Source of the DNA: Proteiniphilum sp. | GTDB taxonomy: Bacteria > Bacteroidota > Bacteroidia > Bacteroidales > Dysgonomonadaceae | Assembly (NCBI GenBank): GCA_031255275.1 | Contig: JAIRSV010000132.1 | Coordinates: 1-16,447, forward strand | DNA: 16,447 nucleotides | Reading direction: 5' to 3' | Shown: positions 15,335 to 16,447 of the stretch, piece by piece | Position numbering within the stretch: the stretch's first letter is position 1 | Layout of the letters: every line of letters begins with the position of its first letter | Notes under the pieces: model-generated | Database searches by the model: none | Told to the model about the DNA's origin: nothing | Seen by the model: only the letters and a program-made list of their open reading frames with translations | Translations under genes and position numbers: made by a program

Positions 15335-15351
15335 CCGCATCCTCCGGTAAG

Positions 15352-15412
15352 TACCCCTGCGTCGCCGGCCGGTGGCCGGCACTCTGCCGGAAACGCCGGC
15401 GTTGGCAGGGTA
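15352..15412 (-). promoter_or_regulatory. structured, switch-like 5' leader of the receptor mRNA
   Basis: On the minus strand TACCCTGC (15412-15405) pairs with GCAGGGGTA (15360-15352) with one bulged base. Inside lie a perfect palindrome AACGCCGGCGTT (15392-15403) and two hairpins that cannot form together: CCGGCA/TGCCGG with a 3-base loop (15376-15390) and GCCGGCC/GGCCGGC with a 3-base loop (15364-15380). The element ends seven bases before the GGAGG of the receptor. I know of no riboswitch class that it matches. Confidence 0.55.
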
Positions 15413-15424
15413 TATGAAAATGTC

Positions 15425-15451
15425 TGCAAATATACAAAATATTTAATTGCA
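15425..15451. promoter_or_regulatory. imperfect palindrome over the receptor promoter, candidate Fur-family operator
   Basis: A 27-bp site bounded by TGCAA and TTGCA, with 9 of 13 base positions symmetric. It covers the receptor's -7 element and most of the spacer, where a repressor would block polymerase. Confidence 0.5.
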
Positions 15452-15455
15452 ACAA
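15427..15455 (-). promoter_or_regulatory. promoter of the receptor operon
   Basis: On the minus strand TTG (15453-15455), 18 bases, then TATATTTG (15427-15434), which fits TAnnTTTG. Transcription would start near 15420, just before the structured leader. Confidence 0.65.
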
Positions 15456-15524
15456 TGATGCACTATTAAAAATAGATCTCCCCCGACCCCGGGATGATAA
15501 AAAATGAGGAACAGGCCGTTAGCA

Positions 15525-15547
15525 GGCAAAATAGCTGTATATTTGCC
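15525..15547. promoter_or_regulatory. inverted repeat over the Fur-gene promoter, candidate autoregulatory operator
   Basis: GGCAAA, 11 bases, TTTGCC: a perfect 6-base inverted repeat whose right arm lies on the -7 element. The GCAAA half-site recurs in the palindrome over the receptor promoter. Confidence 0.5.
15538..15545 (+). promoter_or_regulatory. -7 element of the Fur-family gene
   Basis: TATATTTG fits TAnnTTTG, 29 bases before the start codon at 15575. The -33 region is weak. Confidence 0.6.
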
Positions 15548-15574
15548 GCACGGAAACGTAAAATATGATACATT

Positions 15575-16006
15575 ATGACAGTGGAAGAGTTATTACAGGC
15601 GCGCGGCCTGAAGAATACCGGCTGCCGGAAATATATTCTGGGCGAGTTGCTGAAGAGAGAGTCGGCAATGTCGGAGACAGAACTGAAGGAGTCCTATCCC
15701 AACCTGTTTGACCGGGTGACGCTGTATCGAACCTTGAAGACGCTGGAGGATCGGGGTATTATTCACCGCATCGTACTGTGCGACAACTCGGTGAAATACG
15801 CTCTGAACAGGAATCATCACGAGGGGAGTGCGCAGCACACTCACTTTCACTGCGGGAAGTGTGATGAGGTGCTGTGTCTGAAAGGTACTGCACACTTTGA
15901 TGCGGAACTGCCGAAAGGTTTTGTCCTCGAAAGCGTTATTGTGACGATTGAGGGGGTTTGTGCGGCCTGTATGCGTGCTGCCCGGCCCCGTTCCGTGAAG
16001 TCATAG
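15575..16006 (+). CDS. Fur-family metal-responsive regulator
   Basis: DNA-binding repressor of 143 residues, full length for the Fur/Zur/PerR family. The N-terminal winged helix has TGCRKYILGELL (the TxxRxxIL motif) and the recognition helix DRVTLYRTLKTLEDRGIIHRI (residues 46-66, in pieces VTLYRTLKTLEDRG). The dimer domain has the metal-binding HTHFHCGKC motif (His88, 90, 92; Cys93, 96) and CAAC near the end (Cys129, 132). Cys93/96/129/132 should form the structural zinc site. Whether it senses zinc, iron or peroxide cannot be read from the sequence. It is divergent from the TonB receptor, with a candidate operator on each promoter, so control of that operon and of itself is the likeliest job. 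Confidence 0.94.
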   Translation: MTVEELLQARGLKNTGCRKYILGELLKRESAMSETELKESYPNLFDRVTLYRTLKTLEDRGIIHRIVLCDNSVKYALNRNHHEGSAQHTHFHCGKCDEVLCLKGTAHFDAELPKGFVLESVIVTIEGVCAACMRAARPRSVKS

Positions 16007-16056
16007 AGAAAGCTTCTCCGTCCCGCATCCGGAAATCCTGCCGGTTTATCCGTACT

Positions 16057-16447
16057 CTACTCCGGGGTTTTCGGCGAACTTGCCCGTAGGTTGACTTTTT
16101 GCCTGCTTCCGCTGTATTGAAGATGTTTTTTTACGGGTATCGAGCGGATGTCCTTTTGCTGACCTTCGACAAGGACTATCTGAAATTCCTGCACTTTGCC
16201 TTTGTTATAGTCCCCTATTTGTGCGTCAATCACTAACTCGCTGTTTTTATCATCCCAGGAAAAAGGAATATAGGCAAATTTGTTGCGCTTATATCCGAAC
16301 GATTCACCGTCATCTTTATACAGTTCAAAGCGGCCGTCGCTTCCTGTGAAGATGTATATTTTAAGCGGACTGTCGGGCGTATTCGTTCTTTCATCGTCGG
16401 GGTATGCCGGAATGATCGCTCCGGATTTCACATAAAGGGGGATTTTG
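16057..16447 (-). CDS. GH31 glycosidase, C-terminal part only
   Basis: The last 129 residues of a gene that continues past the right edge. It reads KIPLYVKSGAIIP, PDSPLKIYIFTGSDGRFELYKDDGES in pieces, then a beta-sandwich ending in a polar, basic tail (SSPKTPE, stop TAG). The sequence PLYVKSGAIIP with FELYKDDGE is the hallmark of the end of the GH31 barrel's proximal domain and of the following DUF5110-type domain. GH31 holds alpha-glucosidases, alpha-xylosidases and sulfoquinovosidases; the catalytic part is outside the window, so the substrate is unknown. It converges with the Fur gene, only 50 bases apart, with no strong terminator between (a small GAGAA/TTCTC hairpin at 16006-16018). Confidence 0.88.
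   Translation of the reverse strand, partial: KIPLYVKSGAIIPAYPDDERTNTPDSPLKIYIFTGSDGRFELYKDDGESFGYKRNKFAYIPFSWDDKNSELVIDAQIGDYNKGKVQEFQIVLVEGQQKDIRSIPVKKHLQYSGSRQKVNLRASSPKTPE

Noticed and set aside
15335..15382. Earlier start of the receptor (MPATGRRRRG...).
   Set aside because: It would put a basic, non-signal stretch before the signal peptide and would lie inside the structured leader; the GGAGG favours 15334.

Overview
The window looks like a chromosomal piece from a member of the Bacteroidales (phylum Bacteroidota) with a fairly high GC content. The evidence is consistent: Bacteroidota-type promoters (TTTG, about 19-20 bases, TAnnTTTG) stand before several genes, ribosomal protein S16 has the long C-terminal tail seen in that phylum, a PorT-family outer-membrane protein is present, and the metal-uptake locus carries two DUF4625-type lipoproteins. 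I cannot name the genus. Nothing marks phage, insertion sequences, CRISPR or recent transfer; most of the window is core genome.

Layout. 1-1643 (-): EttA-type ABC-F ATPase, missing its last residues at the window edge. 2015-3043 (+): glyceraldehyde-3-phosphate dehydrogenase behind a leader of about 145 nt. 3162-3329 (-): a 55-residue two-cluster ferredoxin, convergent with gap and separated from it by two stacked two-way terminators. 3555-4265 (+): PorT-family beta-barrel protein. 4357-7697 (-): a tight three-gene unit, mtaB (tRNA t6A methylthiotransferase), an LpxL/HtrB-like acyltransferase and a GT2 glycosyltransferase. 7982-8974 (-): exported lipoprotein MsrB-MsrA fusion, divergent from ahcY (9113-10537, +), with promoters packed back to back. 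10680-10752 (+): tRNA-Lys(UUU) with promoter and terminator. 10932-11158: a 23-bp-period tandem array in a convergent spacer. 11339-11875 (-): rpsP.

The right-hand part (11950-16006) is the most coherent accessory-like block: a TonB-dependent receptor followed by two DUF4625-type lipoproteins on the minus strand, divergent from a Fur-family regulator on the plus strand. Imperfect palindromes overlap the TAnnTTTG elements of both the receptor and the regulator, so the simplest model is metal-responsive repression of an outer-membrane metal or metallophore importer, with His-rich lipoproteins helping in capture. The receptor mRNA leader holds a GC-rich nested structure with two mutually exclusive hairpins, and the leader between receptor and first lipoprotein holds a perfect 22-bp tandem duplication. 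The window ends in the C-terminus of a GH31 glycosidase (-).

Best candidates for something undescribed: the 23-bp array, the switch-like receptor leader, and the Fur/TonB/DUF4625 locus as a unit. All remain inferences from sequence alone.
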